Source: Mycobacterium sp. E3251
GTDB taxonomy: Bacteria > Actinomycetota > Actinomycetes > Mycobacteriales > Mycobacteriaceae
Direction: 5' to 3'
NCBI RefSeq assembly: GCF_001666835.1
Contig: NZ_LZJF01000056.1
Span: forward strand, 1 to 64,000
Length of the DNA stretch: 64,000 nucleotides
Below the pieces are notes generated by a model. That model saw only the letters and a list, made by a program, of their open reading frames with translations, was not told the origin of the DNA and made no database searches. The position numbers and the translations under genes are program-made. Of this stretch, positions 32,178 through 44,387 are shown piece after piece (within the stretch, counting starts at the first letter, position 1; each line of letters starts with the position of its first letter).

Positions 32178-33059
32178 ATGACCAACTGGACCGCCGCAGA
32201 CCTGCCGTCGTTCGCCGGGCGCAGCGTGATCGTCACCGGGGCCAACAGCGGACTGGGCGCGGTGACCGCCCGCGAGCTGGCGCGGCGAGGCGCGACGCTC
32301 GTCATGGCCGTCCGCGACGTACGCAAGGGCGAGAAGGCCGCGCTGCAGATCAGGGGCTCACATACCGGCCCGGTCGAGGTGCGCCCGCTCGACTTGCAGA
32401 ATCTGTCGTCGGTGCGGGAGTTCGCCGACGGGGTGGACAAGGTCGACGTGCTGATCAACAACGCCGGCATCATGGCCGCCCCGTACGCCCGGACCATCGA
32501 CGGGTTCGAGAGCCAGATCGGCACCAACCACCTCGGTCACTTCGCGCTGACCAACCTGCTGCTGCCCAAGCTCACCGACCGGGTGGTCATGGTGTCGTCG
32601 ATGGCGCACTGGGCGGGACGGATCAGCATCGACGACCTGAACTGGGAGCGGCGGCGATACTCACCCTGGCTGGCCTACAGCCAGTCCAAGCTCGCCAACC
32701 TGCTGTTCACCAGCGAGCTGCAGCGACGCCTGGATGCGGCCGGTTCCACGCTGCGCGCGCTGGCCGCCCATCCCGGCTACTCGCACACCAACCTGCAGGG
32801 CGCATCCGGCCGGAAGCTCGGCGACGCGCTGATGTCGGCCGTCACCCGCGTGGTGGCCACCGACGCCGACTTCGGCGCCCGGCAAACGCTCTACGCCGCC
32901 TCGCAGGACCTGCCGGGCGACACGTTCGTCGGGCCGCGGTTCGGCCAGACCGGCCGCACCCAATCGGTCGGACGTAGCCGCCGGGCGCAGGACCCGGCGA
33001 TGGCGGCGGCGCTGTGGGAGCTGTCCGAGCAGCTCACCGGCACCAAATTTCCGCTCTGA
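32178..33059 (+). CDS. Short-chain dehydrogenase/reductase
   Basis: A 293-aa classical-type SDR resembling retinol-dehydrogenase/WWOX-like members. It has the nucleotide-binding VIVTGANSGLGAVTAREL, DVLINNAGIMA, catalytic Ser in VVMVSSMAHWAG, YxxxK in AYSQSKLANLL, and AAHPGYSHTNLQG. MAVRDVRKGEKAA after the second beta-strand suggests an NADP(H) preference, with Arg at the cofactor phosphate site. It is likely the second gene of a P450-SDR pair. Substrate unknown. Confidence 0.9.
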   Translation: MTNWTAADLPSFAGRSVIVTGANSGLGAVTARELARRGATLVMAVRDVRKGEKAALQIRGSHTGPVEVRPLDLQNLSSVREFADGVDKVDVLINNAGIMAAPYARTIDGFESQIGTNHLGHFALTNLLLPKLTDRVVMVSSMAHWAGRISIDDLNWERRRYSPWLAYSQSKLANLLFTSELQRRLDAAGSTLRALAAHPGYSHTNLQGASGRKLGDALMSAVTRVVATDADFGARQTLYAASQDLPGDTFVGPRFGQTGRTQSVGRSRRAQDPAMAAALWELSEQLTGTKFPL

Positions 33060-33072
33060 GGTGCGGATGCGC

Positions 33073-33113
33073 TAACCTGACCGGGCGTCACGGCGAGGGT
33101 GGCTGGCCAGCCA
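33073..33113 (+). promoter_or_regulatory. rplY leader: -10-like TAACCT and a 14-nt perfect palindrome
   Basis: TAACCT (33073-33078) is a TANNNT -10 candidate, and TGGCTGGCCAGCCA (33100-33113) is perfectly self-complementary, lying in the presumed 5' leader of rplY about 85-100 bases before its ATG. It could be an operator or a leader stem; no regulator is assigned. Confidence 0.35.
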
Positions 33114-33198
33114 GCACCGTTATCGACGGAGACCGACGAACTGTCGCGACCCCGGCCGTGCCCCGACACTCAGGCATTGAGCACACAGGAGCGACACG

Positions 33199-33867
33199 AT
33201 GGCCAAGTCCGCAGGCAACCAACTCACCGCCACGGTGCGAACCGAGACCGGCAAGGGCGCGTCCCGCCGAGCCCGCCGCGAAGGCAAGATTCCCGCCGTC
33301 CTCTATGGCCACGGCAGCGACCCGCAGCACCTCGAGCTGCCCGGTCACGACTTCGCCGCCGTGCTGCGCCACGCGGGCACCAATGCGGTGCTGACCCTGG
33401 ACATCGACGGCAAGGAACAGCTGGCGCTGACCAAGGCGCTCGACATCCACCCGATCCGCCGCACCATCCAACACGCCGACCTGCTGGTCGTGCGCCGCGG
33501 GGAGAAGGTCGTGGTCGAGGTCCGGGTCGTCATCGAGGGCGACGCCGTTCCCGGCACCCTGGTCACTCAGGACACCAACACCATCGAGATCGAGGCCGAC
33601 GCGCTCTCGATCCCCGAGCAGCTGACGGTGTCCGTCGAGGACGCCGAGCCGGGCACCCAGTTCACCGCCGGGCAGATCGCACTGCCGAAGGGCGTCAACC
33701 TGATCTCCGACCCGGAGATGCTGGTGGTGAACGTGGTGACCGCGCCGACCGCCGAGGACCTCGAGGAAGAGGGCGCGGGCGAGGTCGCCGAGGCCGAAGC
33801 AGCCCCCGCGGAAGAGGAAGCCGGCGAGGCCACAGATTCCGGGGCCCCCGCGGACGAGTCCGAGTAG
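33199..33867 (+). CDS. rplY: 50S ribosomal protein L25 (CTC form)
   Basis: A 222-aa 5S-rRNA-binding ribosomal protein of the long CTC type. The L25 domain holds [20 protein letters not shown] and [17 protein letters not shown]; the C-terminal TL5-like beta domain contains [21 protein letters not shown] very acidic tail rich in Glu/Ala ends the protein. AGGAG precedes the ATG by 8 bases. pth follows after 12 bp, as in M. tuberculosis. Confidence 0.96.
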   Translation: MAKSAGNQLTATVRTETGKGASRRARREGKIPAVLYGHGSDPQHLELPGHDFAAVLRHAGTNAVLTLDIDGKEQLALTKALDIHPIRRTIQHADLLVVRRGEKVVVEVRVVIEGDAVPGTLVTQDTNTIEIEADALSIPEQLTVSVEDAEPGTQFTAGQIALPKGVNLISDPEMLVVNVVTAPTAEDLEEEGAGEVAEAEAAPAEEEAGEATDSGAPADESE

Positions 33868-33879
33868 GCGGACCGCAAC

Positions 33880-34455
33880 GTGGCCGAGCCGTTGCTGGTG
33901 GTCGGCCTGGGCAATCCCGGAGACAACTACGCCCGCACCCGGCACAACCTCGGGTTCATGGTCGCCGACCTGCTCGCCGAACGGCTGGGCTCGAAGTTCA
34001 AGGTGCACAAGCGTTCCGGCGCCGAGGTGGTCAGCGGCCGGCTGGCGGGGCGCTCGGTGTTGGTGGCCAAGCCGCGCTGCTACATGAACGAGTCCGGCCG
34101 CCAGGTCGGGCCGTTGGCGAAGTTCTACTCGGTGACCCCGGCCGACATCATCGTCGTCCACGACGACCTCGACCTCGACTTCGGCCGCATCCGGCTCAAG
34201 ATCGGCGGCGGCGAGGGCGGCCATAACGGGCTGCGCTCGGTCGCGTCCGCGCTGGGCACCAAGGAGTTTCAGCGGGTCCGCATCGGGATCGGCCGGCCGC
34301 CGGGGCGCAAAGACCCGGCGGCTTTCGTGTTGGAGAACTTCACCGCCGCCGAGCGCGGCGAGGTCCCGACCATTTGCGAGCAGGCCGCGGACGCCACCGA
34401 GTTGCTCATCCAGGTGGGACTGGAGCCGGCGCAGAACCAGGTCCACGCCTGGTAA
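33880..34455 (+). CDS. pth: Peptidyl-tRNA hydrolase
   Basis: A 191-aa enzyme releasing tRNA from prematurely dropped peptidyl-tRNA. It shows [20 protein letters not shown], with the catalytic His and Asn in TRHNLGF, then [33 protein letters not shown] (Asp that orients the His) and [12 protein letters not shown]. Starts at GTG 33880, 12 bp after rplY, forming a translation-factor pair. Confidence 0.97.
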   Translation: MAEPLLVVGLGNPGDNYARTRHNLGFMVADLLAERLGSKFKVHKRSGAEVVSGRLAGRSVLVAKPRCYMNESGRQVGPLAKFYSVTPADIIVVHDDLDLDFGRIRLKIGGGEGGHNGLRSVASALGTKEFQRVRIGIGRPPGRKDPAAFVLENFTAAERGEVPTICEQAADATELLIQVGLEPAQNQVHAW

Positions 34456-34465
34456 CCGCCGCGGC

Positions 34466-36100
34466 TTAGGTGACCAGGGTGGCGGAGTGGGACCGGCGCA
34501 GCTTGCCCGACGGTGTCTTCGGGATGGTGCCCGGCCCGAGCACCACGACGTTGCGGGGCCGCATGTCGACCTCGGCCACCACTTCGCGGGCGACCTGGTG
34601 CTCGATGCGGCGCACCTCGGCGGGGTCCTGCCAGGCGTTGGACTCGACGGCGACCGCGAACGTTTCGCGTGAGTGGCCGGCGTCCAGGCGCACCGCGACG
34701 GCGCAGCCGGGCCGCACCCCCTCGACGCGGCAGGCGGCCCGCTCGATGTCGGTGGGGTAGATGTTGCGGCCCGCCATGATGATGACGTCCTTGACGCGGC
34801 CGCACACCACGACGTGCCCGTCCTCGGTCAGGTAGCCGAGGTCACCGGTGTCATACCAGCCGTTCTCGTCCTGCGCCGGGATGAAACCGCCCATGGTCAG
34901 GTAGCCGGGCGTCAGCGACTCCCCGCGCAGCTCGATGACGCCGACGCCGCGCGGCGGCATCACGTCGCCGTTCTCGTCGATGATGCGCGCCTCGAGGTCT
35001 TGCAGGAGCGGGCCCAGGGTCGCCAGCCTGCGGGTGTTGCCCTTGGTGGCGGGCACGGCGCGGCGCAGGGCGGCCAGCAGGTCGGCGTCGACCTCGTCGA
35101 CGACCAGACCGGCGTTGCACTCCGAAAACGACACAGCCAGCGTCGTCTCGGCCATGCCGTAGGCCGGCAGGATCGCCGACGGCCGCAGGCCGAACGGCTT
35201 GCCGGCGTCGAGCAGGTCCTCCACGTCGGCGGGTTCCACGGGCTCGGCACCCGAGAGCGCGAAACGCAGGGTGGACAGGTCGAAATCGCCGGGCTTGGCG
35301 TTGCGCCGCAACCGCTTGGCCAGCAGGGCGTAGGCGAAGTTGGGCGCCGCGGTCATGGTGCCCTTGTACTTGTCGATCAGCTTGGCCCACAGCAACGTGT
35401 CACGCAGGAAGTCCATCGGCGTGACCTTGACCAGCTCCGCGCCGAAGTACATCGGGATGGTCAGGAAACCAACCATGCCCATGTCGTGGAAGCAGGGCAG
35501 CCAGCTGACCATGACATCCCTGTCGACGTCGTACTCGGCGCCGATGAACATCGCCTCGGCGTTGGAGTAGATGTTGCGATGGGTGATCTGGACGGCTTTG
35601 GGAGAACCGGTGGAGCCACTCGTCAACTGCATCAGCGCGAGGTCGTCCTCGCCGACCTCGACGGGGTCGATCGGCTCCGACGCCAGCAGGTCGGCGACGG
35701 TGAGGACCTTGATCCCCTTCTCCTCCAGCACGGGGATGGCGACCAGGAACGGCTCGGAGACGATGACGGCCTTGGCCTCGATCATGCCGATGACGTTCAT
35801 GGTGTCTTCGGCCCACACGGCCAGGTCGGTGCGCGGCGTGGGCTGGTGCAGCATCGTCAGGCTGGCCCCGCGCATCCAGAGGCCCTGCGCCGTCGGGGCG
35901 ATCTCCACCGGGAAGCCGGCCAGGACACCGACCGCGTCGCCCAGGCCGATCCCGGCGGCGGCCAGGCCGCCCGCGATGCGACTGGCGCGCTCGTGGACCT
36001 CGCCCCAGGTGTGCCGGACCGGCTCGTGCGGTTCACCGGTGACCATGCCCGTCGTCGCGTTACGGGCATTGCGGTACATCTTCTCGGTAAACCTGCTCAC
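34466..36100 (-). CDS. pks16: Fatty acyl-AMP/ACP ligase-type adenylate-forming enzyme (Pks16-like)
   Basis: A 544-aa member of the ANL adenylating family, named pks16 in M. tuberculosis although it has no polyketide synthase domains. Core motifs: [20 protein letters not shown] (P-loop), [36 protein letters not shown] and [12 protein letters not shown] with the C-terminal catalytic Lys. It likely activates a fatty acid as acyl-AMP for transfer to an acceptor. The GTG at 36100 has AGGAGG upstream and gives the length of the M. tuberculosis protein; the longer ORF runs through non-conserved sequence. Confidence 0.93.
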   Translation of the reverse strand: MSRFTEKMYRNARNATTGMVTGEPHEPVRHTWGEVHERASRIAGGLAAAGIGLGDAVGVLAGFPVEIAPTAQGLWMRGASLTMLHQPTPRTDLAVWAEDTMNVIGMIEAKAVIVSEPFLVAIPVLEEKGIKVLTVADLLASEPIDPVEVGEDDLALMQLTSGSTGSPKAVQITHRNIYSNAEAMFIGAEYDVDRDVMVSWLPCFHDMGMVGFLTIPMYFGAELVKVTPMDFLRDTLLWAKLIDKYKGTMTAAPNFAYALLAKRLRRNAKPGDFDLSTLRFALSGAEPVEPADVEDLLDAGKPFGLRPSAILPAYGMAETTLAVSFSECNAGLVVDEVDADLLAALRRAVPATKGNTRRLATLGPLLQDLEARIIDENGDVMPPRGVGVIELRGESLTPGYLTMGGFIPAQDENGWYDTGDLGYLTEDGHVVVCGRVKDVIIMAGRNIYPTDIERAACRVEGVRPGCAVAVRLDAGHSRETFAVAVESNAWQDPAEVRRIEHQVAREVVAEVDMRPRNVVVLGPGTIPKTPSGKLRRSHSATLVT

Positions 36101-36425
36101 GCAAACCTCCTCGGTTCCGGCGCCTGGCCCAACGCCCGGGATTTCATATTCCGCCCACTGGGTAACGCTTCGGAACAGGCGCGCAAACACAGTCGGGCGG
36201 CGGTTAGGTCTCGAATCGGCGATGAGTCGGCTACCTGCCATTCGGCCGGCCGATGAGCGCGAAGCGGGCCCGAGAACCGCCGGCGGGCCCGAAGCATCAG
36301 TCGCCCGCCGGAGACCCCGGCGGACGACAGAAATGTGTGATCTTGCTCAGCGCGACTCGTCACCGCGCATATCTTAAACTCCTCTTAGGGAACAGCCCAA
36401 ACGAATGCGGTTTTTGGGGTGCTTT
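36101..36425. other. 325-bp gap between ispE and the acyl ligase gene
   Basis: Both flanking genes read on the - strand, so this holds the acyl ligase promoter and the end of the ispE transcript. A TAAGAT sequence on the - strand (36371-36376) could be a -10, about 270 bases upstream of the start. I see no gene, repeat or strong hairpin. Confidence 0.4.
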
Positions 36426-37382
36426 TCACACTTCGGTGGGCGTCGGCACCACACGCGCCCCCGCCACCGGCCCGGTGGCTACCCGTACCGTCCGGCAGAC
36501 ACCCGCCCCGGACACCTGGGCGCCCACGTCGACCGCCGAGGCGGCCGAGGGGCACAAGAAGGCGCATGTCGGGCCCGACCCGGACACGATGCCCGCCAGC
36601 GCACCGGCCTCGACCCCGGCTCGCAGGGTTCGGCGCAGCTTCGGATTCAGGCTCACGGCGGCCGCCTGCATCTCGTTGCCCAGCAGCGACGCCAGCTGTT
36701 CCGGGTCGCCCGCGGCCAAGGCCGCCAGCACCGGGCCCGGGCCGGCGAGCCGCGGCGGGTCCCCCGCTTCGCGGAGCCGGTCCAGCTCGACGAACACCGC
36801 CGGCGTCAGCAACTCACCGTCGGCGAACGCCAACACCCAGTGGAAGGTGTTGCGCGACAACACAGTGGCCAACTCCTCGCCGCGGCCGGTGCCCAGTGCG
36901 GTGCCGCCGTGCAGGGCGAAGGGCACGTCGCTACCCAGGCGTGCGGCGAGCATGCGCAGGTCGCGCCGGGGCACGTTGAGCTCCCACAGCGAGTTCATGG
37001 CGACCAGCACCGCGGCGGCGTCGGCGCTGCCGCCGGCCATCCCGCCGGCCACCGGGATGGATTTGTCGATCATGATCGAGACGTCGGGCGCCCGGCCGAC
37101 GTGTTCGGCCATCAGTTCGGCGGCCTGCCAGGCGAGGTTGCGTTCGTCGGTGGGCAGCGTGTCGGCGCCCTCGCCGACGAGCTCGAGCGACAGCACGTCG
37201 GCGTTGCGGACCGTCACCTCGTCGAGCAGGGAGACGGCCTGGAAAACGGTGGTGAGCTCGTGATAGCCGTCCTCCCGGCGGTCGCCGACCGCCAGATAGA
37301 GGTTGACCTTTCCGGGCACCCGAACGGTGACCGACCCGGTGGGCACCCACTGGGCGGCGGTATTGCCGTCAGATGCGGACAC
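36426..37382 (-). CDS. ispE: 4-diphosphocytidyl-2-C-methyl-D-erythritol kinase
   Basis: A 318-aa GHMP-family kinase of the MEP isoprenoid pathway. It shows [20 protein letters not shown] (substrate Lys), [20 protein letters not shown] (glycine-rich ATP loop), [20 protein letters not shown] (catalytic Asp) and [16 protein letters not shown]. The GTG start is the only one compatible with the conserved N-terminus. It is the last gene of the rpfB-ksgA-ispE unit, 61 bp after ksgA. Confidence 0.96.
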   Translation of the reverse strand: MSASDGNTAAQWVPTGSVTVRVPGKVNLYLAVGDRREDGYHELTTVFQAVSLLDEVTVRNADVLSLELVGEGADTLPTDERNLAWQAAELMAEHVGRAPDVSIMIDKSIPVAGGMAGGSADAAAVLVAMNSLWELNVPRRDLRMLAARLGSDVPFALHGGTALGTGRGEELATVLSRNTFHWVLAFADGELLTPAVFVELDRLREAGDPPRLAGPGPVLAALAAGDPEQLASLLGNEMQAAAVSLNPKLRRTLRAGVEAGALAGIVSGSGPTCAFLCPSAASAVDVGAQVSGAGVCRTVRVATGPVAGARVVPTPTEV

Positions 37383-37443
37383 CGCAGCAGACTATCGCTG
37401 CCGCCGGTCAACTACACGCAGCGGCGCCCCGAAGAAACCACAG

Positions 37444-39530
<2,087 letters not shown>

Positions 39531-39543
39531 TCAGCACCAAGCG

Positions 39544-39566
39544 ACAAATAAGGGCCCGTAGGCCCC
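39544..39566 (-). terminator. Intrinsic terminator in the rpfB leader (candidate RNA switch)
   Basis: On the - strand GGGCC-TACG-GGCCC is followed by TTATTTGT, a textbook 5-bp GC stem with a tetraloop and U-rich tail. It ends about 95 bases upstream of the rpfB ATG, within the 205-bp tatD-rpfB gap. M. tuberculosis has a reported rpfB leader RNA switch with premature termination controlling rpfB-ksgA-ispE; this looks like its counterpart. Confidence 0.75.
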
Positions 39567-39654
39567 ACCCTTTCGATCACAAGACGGTAACGAACCGGCC
39601 AATGTTGAGCAACTCCGGCGCGAGTTTGTTTACGGAATCGCCAGGTTCGGCGTC

Positions 39655-40515
39655 TTAGCCGTGAGCCAGTCCGTAGACCCGCCGAGCGTTGTTCGTGGTG
39701 GCCTGTGCCAGCTCTTCGGCTGGACGACCGACCAGTTCTGCGACCGCTCGCACAGTATAAGGAAGGCAGTACGGCTCGTTCGGCGACCCGCGGTAGGGGT
39801 GCGGCGTCAGGAACGGCGCATCGGTTTCCACCAGCAGCTGCTCCAGCGGTATCAGCGGGACGGCTTCCCGCAGGTCGCGGGCGTTGTGGAAGCTCGCCGT
39901 CCCGGACAGGCTGAGAAACCATCCGGCGTCCACGCACCGGCGGGCCATCGCGGCATCCGACGAGAAGCAGTGGAAGATCACGGCGTCGGGGGCGCCTTCG
40001 GCCGCCAGCACGTCCAGCACCTCGGCGTCGGCGTCCCGGTTGTGGATCATCAGCGGTTTCCCGCACCGCTTGGCCAGGTCGATGTGCCAGGCGAAGGCTT
40101 CCCGCTGGGTCTCCGGCGCCGCGCAGCCGTCGAGGCGCCCGGGCCAATAAAGGTCCAGGCCGGTCTCGCCGACGGCCACCACCCTGGGATGCGCCACCAG
40201 CCGCTCGATCTCGACGCGTGTGCCCTCGTCCAGCGCAGCGGCGCGTGTCGGATGCAGCGCCACCGCGGCATACACCCGCGGATCCCATTCGGCGGCCCGC
40301 GTCACCCACCGCGCCGAGTCCAAATCGTCGGCGATCGTGACCACCGCCTCCACCCCGACCGCCGCGGCGCGTTCCACGATGGCGCGCACGTCCTCGGCGT
40401 CCCGCGCACCGCAGGCGTCGAGGTGGGTGTGGGCGTCGACCAGGGGGGCCAGCGGTTCCGGCGCGGGCGGGGCTTCTCGTTCTCGGCGTTCTCGGGGTTT
40501 GGAGCTCACCGGCAC
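39655..40515 (-). CDS. tatD: TatD-family metal-dependent hydrolase / DNase
   Basis: A 286-aa TIM-barrel amidohydrolase. Metal ligands: LVDAHTHLDACG (HxH), VAVGETGLDLYWPG (Glu), KPLMIHNRDAD (His), VIFHCFSSD (His), and LLVETDAPFLTPHPYRG (Asp). It acts as a 3'-5' exonuclease/endonuclease in better-studied members. It starts with GTG at 40515, divergent from metG with only 19 bp between start codons. Confidence 0.94.
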   Translation of the reverse strand: MPVSSKPRERREREAPPAPEPLAPLVDAHTHLDACGARDAEDVRAIVERAAAVGVEAVVTIADDLDSARWVTRAAEWDPRVYAAVALHPTRAAALDEGTRVEIERLVAHPRVVAVGETGLDLYWPGRLDGCAAPETQREAFAWHIDLAKRCGKPLMIHNRDADAEVLDVLAAEGAPDAVIFHCFSSDAAMARRCVDAGWFLSLSGTASFHNARDLREAVPLIPLEQLLVETDAPFLTPHPYRGSPNEPYCLPYTVRAVAELVGRPAEELAQATTNNARRVYGLAHG

Positions 40516-40534
40516 ACAATAAGGTGGACTCTCG

Positions 40535-42076
40535 ATGAGGCCCTTCTACGTCACGACCGCGATCACCTACCCCAACGGCGATCCGCACGTCGGGCATGCC
40601 TACGAGTACATCGCCACCGACGCCATCGCCCGGTTCAAGCGGCTCGACGGCTTCGACGTGCGTTTCCTGACCGGCACCGACGAGCACGGCCTCAAAATGG
40701 TCGAGACGGCAGCCGCGGAAGGCGTACCGACCGCCGAGCTGGCCCGGCGTAACTCCGATGTGTTCCAACGGTTGCAGGAGAAGCTGAACATCTCCTTCGA
40801 CCGGTTCATCCGGACCACGGACGCCGACCATCACGAAGCCTCCAAGGCGATCTGGCAGCGGATGGAGGCGGCGGGCGACATCTACCTGGACAGCTATTCC
40901 GGTTGGTACTCCGTGCGCGACGAGCGTTTCTTCGTCGAATCCGAGACCGCGCTTGTCGACGGGACGCGCGTCGCCGTCGAGACCGGCACGCCGGTGACCT
41001 GGACCGAGGAGCAGACCTACTTCTTCCGGTTGTCGGCGTATGCCGACAAACTGTTGGCCCACTATGACGCCAACCCGGATTTCATTGCGCCCGAGGTACG
41101 GCGCAACGAGGTGGTGAGTTTCGTCTCCGGCGGCCTGCGCGACCTGTCGATCTCGCGCACCTCATTCGACTGGGGCGTGAAGGTACCCGATCATCCCGAC
41201 CACGTCATGTATGTCTGGGTCGACGCGCTGACCAATTACCTGACCGGGGTGGGCTACCCCGACACCGAGTCGGAGCTGTTCCGCCGCTACTGGCCGGCGG
41301 ATCTGCACATGATCGGCAAGGACATCATCCGGTTCCACACCGTCTATTGGCCGGCGTTTCTGATGTCGGCCGGGATCGAGTTGCCGCGAAGGGTTTTCGC
41401 GCACGGCTTCCTGCTCAACCGTGGCGAGAAGATGAGCAAATCGGTGGGCAACATCGTGGACCCCGTTGCCCTGATCGACACCTTCGGCGTGGACCAACTC
41501 CGCTACTTCCTGTTGCGGGAGGTCCCGTTCGGCCAGGACGGCAGCTACAGCGAAGACGCGATCATCACCCGGATCAACACCGATCTGGCCAATGAGCTGG
41601 GCAATCTGGCCCAGCGGTCGTTGTCCATGGTGGCCAAGAACCTGGACTCAGTGGTGCCGACCCCCGGCGAATTCACCGCCGAGGACACCGAACTGCTCGA
41701 CGTCGCCGACGGCCTGCTCGAGCGTGTGCGCGCCGAATTCGACAGTCAGGCAATGCATCTGGCGCTGGAGGCGATCTGGCTGATGCTGGGCGCGGCCAAC
41801 AGATACTTCTCGGCTCAGCAGCCGTGGGTGCTGCGCAAGAGCGAGTCGGAAGCAGACCAGAAGCGATTCGCGACGGTGCTTTACACCACGTGCGAAGCGG
41901 TTCGCATTGCGGCGCTGTTGATTCAGCCGGTGATGCCCGGCTCGGCGAGCAAGCTACTCGACCTGCTCGGGCAACCGCCCGAGCAGCGCAGCTTCGACGC
42001 CATCGGCACGAGGCTGGTGCCCGGCACCGCGCTGCCGGTGCCGACCGGCGTCTTCCCCCGCTACCAAGTCGACTAG
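40535..42076 (+). CDS. metG: Methionyl-tRNA synthetase
   Basis: A 513-aa class I aminoacyl-tRNA synthetase. The HIGH-type motif is [21 protein letters not shown] is in [17 protein letters not shown], and [20 protein letters not shown] lies in the catalytic core. It is the short type without the C-terminal tRNA-binding domain or the four-Cys zinc knuckle. This is the last gene of the block syntenic with M. tuberculosis; the region downstream is accessory. Confidence 0.97.
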   Translation: MRPFYVTTAITYPNGDPHVGHAYEYIATDAIARFKRLDGFDVRFLTGTDEHGLKMVETAAAEGVPTAELARRNSDVFQRLQEKLNISFDRFIRTTDADHHEASKAIWQRMEAAGDIYLDSYSGWYSVRDERFFVESETALVDGTRVAVETGTPVTWTEEQTYFFRLSAYADKLLAHYDANPDFIAPEVRRNEVVSFVSGGLRDLSISRTSFDWGVKVPDHPDHVMYVWVDALTNYLTGVGYPDTESELFRRYWPADLHMIGKDIIRFHTVYWPAFLMSAGIELPRRVFAHGFLLNRGEKMSKSVGNIVDPVALIDTFGVDQLRYFLLREVPFGQDGSYSEDAIITRINTDLANELGNLAQRSLSMVAKNLDSVVPTPGEFTAEDTELLDVADGLLERVRAEFDSQAMHLALEAIWLMLGAANRYFSAQQPWVLRKSESEADQKRFATVLYTTCEAVRIAALLIQPVMPGSASKLLDLLGQPPEQRSFDAIGTRLVPGTALPVPTGVFPRYQVD

Positions 42077-42143
42077 CCGCCCGCGAAGCGAACGGTGACA
42101 CGCCGTTGGCGTCGGTCATATTCGCGCCGATCTCGATCATGTC

Positions 42144-42178
42144 AATAGCGTTGCTATTATTTGTATCGGCGCTAATAT
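42144..42178 (+). promoter_or_regulatory. Promoter with overlapping palindromic operator for the TetR gene
   Basis: -35 TTGCTA (42151-42156), 16-bp spacer, -10 TAATAT (42173-42178), then six bases to the GTG at 42185, fitting a leaderless transcript. AATAGC-GTT-GCTATT (42144-42158) is a perfect palindrome overlapping the -35, as expected for self-repression by a TetR dimer. Regulation is inferred. Confidence 0.6.
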
Positions 42179-42184
42179 GACGGG

Positions 42185-42775
42185 GTGGCCATTGAGGATC
42201 GCCGCGCCCGCGACCGCGCCGCCCGTCGTCGGCTGATCACCGCCACGGCGCGCAGGCTGGCCGAACAAGAAGGTTGGGACGCCGTTACCACCCGTCGGCT
42301 GTCCGCCGAGATCGAATACAGCCAACCGGTGCTCTACAAACACTTCTCGGGCATGGAAGACATCGCGGCGTCGGTCGCCGTCGAGGGATTCGGCGAACTC
42401 GCGGAGGCGCTGCGCACCGCGCGCCACGGTGCCACCGACGGCCGGGACGCCCTGGACCGAGTCGCTCAGGCGTTTATCGGGTTCGCCCGGGAGAACCCCG
42501 CGCTGTTCGACGCGATGTTCACCCGCAGGACAACGTTGCAGTTCGCCACCGCGGACACCCCTGCCGAGCTGGCCGCGGCCTTCGCCGAACTCCGCGCGGC
42601 CGTCGACACGGTCGCGGGCCAACGGGATCCCGACACGCTGACCGAGGTGGTGTGGGCCGCACTGCACGGCCTGGTCACCCTCGACCGCAGCGGCCGGTTG
42701 CGCCCGGACCAGCACCCCGCCCGCGTCGACATGCTGATCAGCGGATTCTGCGGCGCCCCCGCCCCGACGAGGTGA
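42185..42775 (+). CDS. TetR family regulator
   Basis: A 196-aa TetR protein. The HTH is LITATARRLAEQEGWDAVTT with LSAEIEYSQPVLYKHFSGME. The C-terminal domain (RVAQAFIGFARENPALFDAM, TEVVWAALHGLVTLDRSGRL) resembles the WHG-type ligand domain. GTG start, probably leaderless. No obvious divergent target exists, so besides itself it may control a distant gene. Confidence 0.9.
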   Translation: MAIEDRRARDRAARRRLITATARRLAEQEGWDAVTTRRLSAEIEYSQPVLYKHFSGMEDIAASVAVEGFGELAEALRTARHGATDGRDALDRVAQAFIGFARENPALFDAMFTRRTTLQFATADTPAELAAAFAELRAAVDTVAGQRDPDTLTEVVWAALHGLVTLDRSGRLRPDQHPARVDMLISGFCGAPAPTR

Positions 42776-42942
42776 GTCGGCCGCTTCGGGGAAGGCGCCG
42801 CGAAACCGAATCGAGTGCGAAAAGGGAAGGCGCCGCCACGTTCGGCGTGCTCATCTGAGCGAAGACCTCGTGTATAGCCTATGTTATGCGCCATAATCGG
42901 CCGGTGGAGCGACGACGTAATCGGCAACATGGGGATTCGCCG

Positions 42943-43305
42943 ATGACGACCTTGAAGCAGCTGCCGGCACTCGTGGTGCTCGAGCGGATCCCAATTCCCG
43001 TGCTGGCCATCGAACATGACGGCGCCATCCTGTTTTCCAACGCCGCGTTCGCCGAGATGATGGGCTACGAGCCCGAGGAGGTCTTGTCACTCCGGTTCCA
43101 TCAGATCTTCCATCAGGCGCCGGCCTCGGAATCGTTGTTATCGGTCGTTCATTCCCTGGCGAACATGGTCGTCGAACTGGCGCACAAGGACGGCTCGGTC
43201 GTGCGAGCCCTGATGAGCAAGTCGGCAGCGATGCGAGCCGACGACCAATTCGTGCTCGCGGCTTTCCAGGATCTGACCGAGCAGCTGTGGCAAGAAGACC
43301 GCTAG
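42943..43305 (+). CDS. Single PAS domain protein
   Basis: A 120-aa protein that is essentially one PAS domain: LERIPIPVLAIEHDGAILFS, AFAEMMGYEPEEVLSLRFHQ, and LAHKDGSVVRALMSKSAAMR with AAFQDLTEQLW at the end. There is no output domain, so it may act by binding partner proteins or a small ligand. The ATG at 42943 has GGGGA seven bases upstream. An ATG at 42886, five bases after a TAGCCT -10-like sequence, would add 19 basic residues if the gene is leaderless. It converges on the deacetylase gene, with stops 5 bp apart. Confidence 0.82.
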   Translation: MTTLKQLPALVVLERIPIPVLAIEHDGAILFSNAAFAEMMGYEPEEVLSLRFHQIFHQAPASESLLSVVHSLANMVVELAHKDGSVVRALMSKSAAMRADDQFVLAAFQDLTEQLWQEDR

Positions 43306-43309
43306 CCCC

Positions 43310-44374
43310 TCAGCGGCCGATTGCCGCGGCCGTCTCGCACCGTCTCCGATAGCGGCGCGGCAGGCCGCCGGAGACCATCAGCCGGAAGTGGCTGAACGAC
43401 GCGTCACCGGCCACTGCCAGGCGCGGCAACGCCAGCGGGTCGCAATGGCGATCCGCGAAGCCCGCCGTAGTGGACAACGCCCAGCGGATGCCGCGGCGAC
43501 GCAGCGCGTCCTTGGCCCGGTTGTCGAAATCCTGCGGTCGGCCGTTGGGGTACGCGAAAACACTTGCTAAAGAACCAGTCTCGCGTTCGAGCGTCGCGCA
43601 GGAAGCGGCGATCTCGCGCTCGACCTTGTCGTCGTCGCAGCGGGCCAGGATCGGGTGGGTCACCGAGTGTGGATGCAGCGTCACCAGCCCGTCGACGACC
43701 ATGGCCCGGGCTTCGTCCCAGCTGAGCACCCGGAACGGACCTCCGTCGCCGTCGTCGCGGTACCCCAGTGCGCCGAGAATCCCGTCCAGGACGGCGATGC
43801 GGTCCGCATCGGGCAAGTTTTTCAAACCCTCAACCGCGACGGCGTAGGCCTTGCCGCGGTTGCCGCTGCCGTCGAGCGAGCAAACTCCGCGTCCCAACGC
43901 GGCAAGGTCGATCTCGTTAGCCGCGGTGCGGGCGATCGCGAGCCAAAGCCGGTCAGGCCACAAGGTTTCGCCGCTGTCCATCGGGCCGGTCGCCAAGAAC
44001 ACCGCCGCGGGCAGTCCCAGCTCGCGCAGCACCGGGACCGCGTGCGTGGCGAGGTTGCGGGTGCCGTCGTCGAAGGTGATCGCCAGTGCGCGCGGCGGCA
44101 ACGTGCCCCCGGCGAGCCGATCGAGCGCCTCCTCAAGCGGAAGAACGTTGAAATGCCTACGGATGTACTCCAATTGACGGCGGTATAACGCCGAGCCGAG
44201 CACGTGCCGGCAGACCGGTGTAAGCGGTTCGTCTTCGACTCCATGGAACATCACGATGGCGACCACATCCCGGTGCCGCCGCCGCGCGAACGCCGGCACG
44301 CCGGCGGCGCAGAGAAGTTTTGCCACGACGTTCTTGAGGGCCGGGCGGGCCGCCAAGTCTCTCAGTCGTGACAT
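43310..44374 (-). CDS. Polysaccharide deacetylase (CE4 / NodB-like)
   Basis: A 354-aa protein with a NodB-homology domain. The metal/catalytic motif is RALAITFDDGTRN (TFDDG), the second metal motif is TLHPHSVTHPIL (H-x3-H), and VFAYPNGRPQDFDNRAKDAL matches the later CE4 region. An upstream segment (VVAIVMFHGVEDEPLTP) is typical of envelope polysaccharide deacetylases. It removes acetyl groups from N- or O-acetylated sugars. It follows the BcsB-like gene after 13 bp on the same strand, so it is probably co-transcribed and acts on the same glycan. Confidence 0.9.
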   Translation of the reverse strand: MSRLRDLAARPALKNVVAKLLCAAGVPAFARRRHRDVVAIVMFHGVEDEPLTPVCRHVLGSALYRRQLEYIRRHFNVLPLEEALDRLAGGTLPPRALAITFDDGTRNLATHAVPVLRELGLPAAVFLATGPMDSGETLWPDRLWLAIARTAANEIDLAALGRGVCSLDGSGNRGKAYAVAVEGLKNLPDADRIAVLDGILGALGYRDDGDGGPFRVLSWDEARAMVVDGLVTLHPHSVTHPILARCDDDKVEREIAASCATLERETGSLASVFAYPNGRPQDFDNRAKDALRRRGIRWALSTTAGFADRHCDPLALPRLAVAGDASFSHFRLMVSGGLPRRYRRRCETAAAIGR

Positions 44375-44387
44375 CAGGCGCCAAATG

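Noticed and set aside
34673..36256. Long + strand ORF opposite the acyl ligase gene
   Set aside because: Antisense shadow; the - strand frame has all adenylation-domain motifs and a good RBS.
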